Source: a bacterium (GTDB lineage: Bacteria; Patescibacteriota; Minisyncoccia; Minisyncoccales; JAGLPU01). From it: a stretch of 5,815 nucleotides of DNA. The notes beneath the pieces are model-generated. The model had not been told where the DNA came from and did not search any database. It saw only the letters and a list, made by a program, of their open reading frames with translations. Made by a program: the position numbers and the translations under genes. Positions 4,824 to 5,815 of this stretch are shown here, in pieces (the first letter of the stretch is position 1; every line of letters starts with the position of its first letter). Where the stretch lies: NCBI GenBank assembly GCA_030594935.1, contig JAUVEE010000041.1:1-5815 (forward strand). The letters are read 5' to 3'.

Positions 4824-5815
4824 TTTTAACACCGGGATAGTTACTGCTAAAACAATTGCTCCGCCAATAATGAATAACAGGTTGAAGTCCAGAAAACCAA
4901 TGGCTAATCCGGCGATGAGAGAGCCTATGCCCGCTCCCAAAGGAGCGAAAATAGTGTCTATTGCTCCGGCTTCTTCGGGACATTCCTTTAACTCTTGAGA
5001 AAGCAGGCTGCTGCGTCCGGAATTAACAATAAAATCACCGATCGCTTTTCCGGTTATTAGAATTAAAATCACAGCAGCTGAGATAATTGAAATTTTTAAA
5101 AAGACAAAAGCGTTTAAGGCTATTCCCAATAATCCAAACAGGATTGAAAAGCTCCCGCTGATCAAGCCTCCTTTAATAATATTATTGCTGCCCTCTCCTT
5201 TTTTAAGTTTTTTAATAATCAGCAAAGTGATAGGCAGAAAAACTAAAGGAATTAAGGAGCCGAAGAAGATAATTTGGTTCTGCTCCCAGCCCAGGTCTTG
5301 CAAAAATAAGAGGAAAAAGGCTCTAAAAAAGCCGACTAAAAACAAAGTTGAAAAAGAGATCAAAATAAAAGGGAGAACAACTTTCTGAGAGATCCTGCTG
5401 ATTGATTTTTGATAATCTTTTCTGAATTGAGAAAAACTGAAACCATCATCCACCAGTTTGGCGGCCGGTTTTCTTAAATAGACGAAACAATAAACAGCGT
5501 TGAAAAGATGGAAGAGAAAACTGACCAGAAAAACGCCGATAAAGCCAAACTGCCAAATAATTATCGCTCCGACCAACGGAGCCAAAACAGCGGCGTAAGC
5601 CGGCGCGGAATAAAACCAGCCGAAAGAGCGATTATAGTTTTCCAAGGGAAAGCCCATTAAAATTGCCCGGAAGGAAACCATAAAGAAAGCGGCGGAAATT
5701 CCCAATAAAATCTGAAGAAAATAGAACAGATATTGCTCCTGGATAAAAATCATTCCCAAAGAATAAACTCCATAACCTAAAATGCCGACTGTGGCCAAAA
5801 TAGCCGGATTTACTT
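4797..5815 (-). CDS. MFS-type membrane transporter, N-terminal part beyond the window
   Basis: A multi-spanning inner-membrane carrier of the major facilitator type; the substrate cannot be told. The frame is open to the window edge with no convincing start (a TTG at 5796-5798 lies inside the first visible helix), so the gene is cut. The 338 visible residues hold about ten hydrophobic helices, counted from the first visible codon: 7-25, 27-52, 66-87, 89-113, then a charged loop at 114-144 rich in Lys/Arg, then 145-171, 180-201, 213-234, 236-262, 284-308 and 310-329. This fits a 12-helix MFS protein lacking helices 1-2, with the long polar loop in the usual place between helices 6 and 7. Features such as ENYNRSFGW and APLVGAIIIW after helix 4 are MFS-like. 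The last codons overlap the gene A promoter candidate. Confidence 0.82.
   Translation of the reverse strand, partial: VNPAILATVGILGYGVYSLGMIFIQEQYLFYFLQILLGISAAFFMVSFRAILMGFPLENYNRSFGWFYSAPAYAAVLAPLVGAIIIWQFGFIGVFLVSFLFHLFNAVYCFVYLRKPAAKLVDDGFSFSQFRKDYQKSISRISQKVVLPFILISFSTLFLVGFFRAFFLLFLQDLGWEQNQIIFFGSLIPLVFLPITLLIIKKLKKGEGSNNIIKGGLISGSFSILFGLLGIALNAFVFLKISIISAAVILILITGKAIGDFIVNSGRSSLLSQELKECPEEAGAIDTIFAPLGAGIGSLIAGLAIGFLDFNLLFIIGGAIVLAVTIPVLKFDKRTNLF

Noticed and set aside
5796..5798. TTG as a start codon for the transporter
   Set aside because: The frame stays open upstream to the window edge, the codon lies inside a hydrophobic helix, and a start here would remove two expected helices.

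Overview
The window reads as a compact bacterial chromosome segment in which every supportable gene lies on the minus strand. The mix suggests a small-genome bacterium, possibly of the Candidate Phyla Radiation (Patescibacteria/Parcubacteria-like): a GspG/PilA-like prepilin, a short delta' clamp-loader subunit, MurA next to MreB, and AT-rich spacers without Shine-Dalgarno (SD) sites. That placement is inference from gene style, not a sequence match. TGA is used as a stop (mreB), so the code is the standard bacterial one rather than the UGA-glycine code of some CPR lineages.

Layout in transcription order, from high to low coordinates. (1) 4797-5815: the 3' part of a major facilitator superfamily (MFS)-type membrane transporter; its first two membrane helices lie beyond the window. 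(2) 4334-4735, gene A (133 aa), and 3721-4224, gene B (167 aa): two small proteins I do not recognise by name. Each has its own promoter candidate, an AGGGGTG SD site and a terminator candidate, so they look like two separate one-gene units. (3) 3673 down to 469: murA, mreB and holB, packed with a 5-base gap and then a 4-base ATGA overlap, behind a near-consensus promoter that places the transcript start almost on the murA ATG. (4) 1-413: a type IV prepilin cut off by the window start, with its own promoter candidate.

murA makes the first committed peptidoglycan precursor and mreB places wall synthesis along the cell cylinder. Their co-transcription makes sense, and holB (DNA replication) is an added passenger. 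The usual partners mreC and mreD do not follow mreB.

The most unusual part is 4225-4823. Genes A and B are preceded by matching leaders: a 35-38 base block that is 30/35 identical, then a T-rich stretch and the same SD heptamer. In A this block is also the last codons of the transporter gene, and the copy before B can be read as the same peptide end (FDKxxNLF-stop) with synonymous changes. Both proteins show a faint Nudix-like pattern (strand, G-x-W, later amphipathic helix) without the catalytic glutamates. This points to an old tandem duplication that produced two diverged, probably non-catalytic Nudix-like proteins. The idea is speculative but testable. No tRNA, rRNA, CRISPR array, insertion sequence or gene-free stretch over 300 bases was found.
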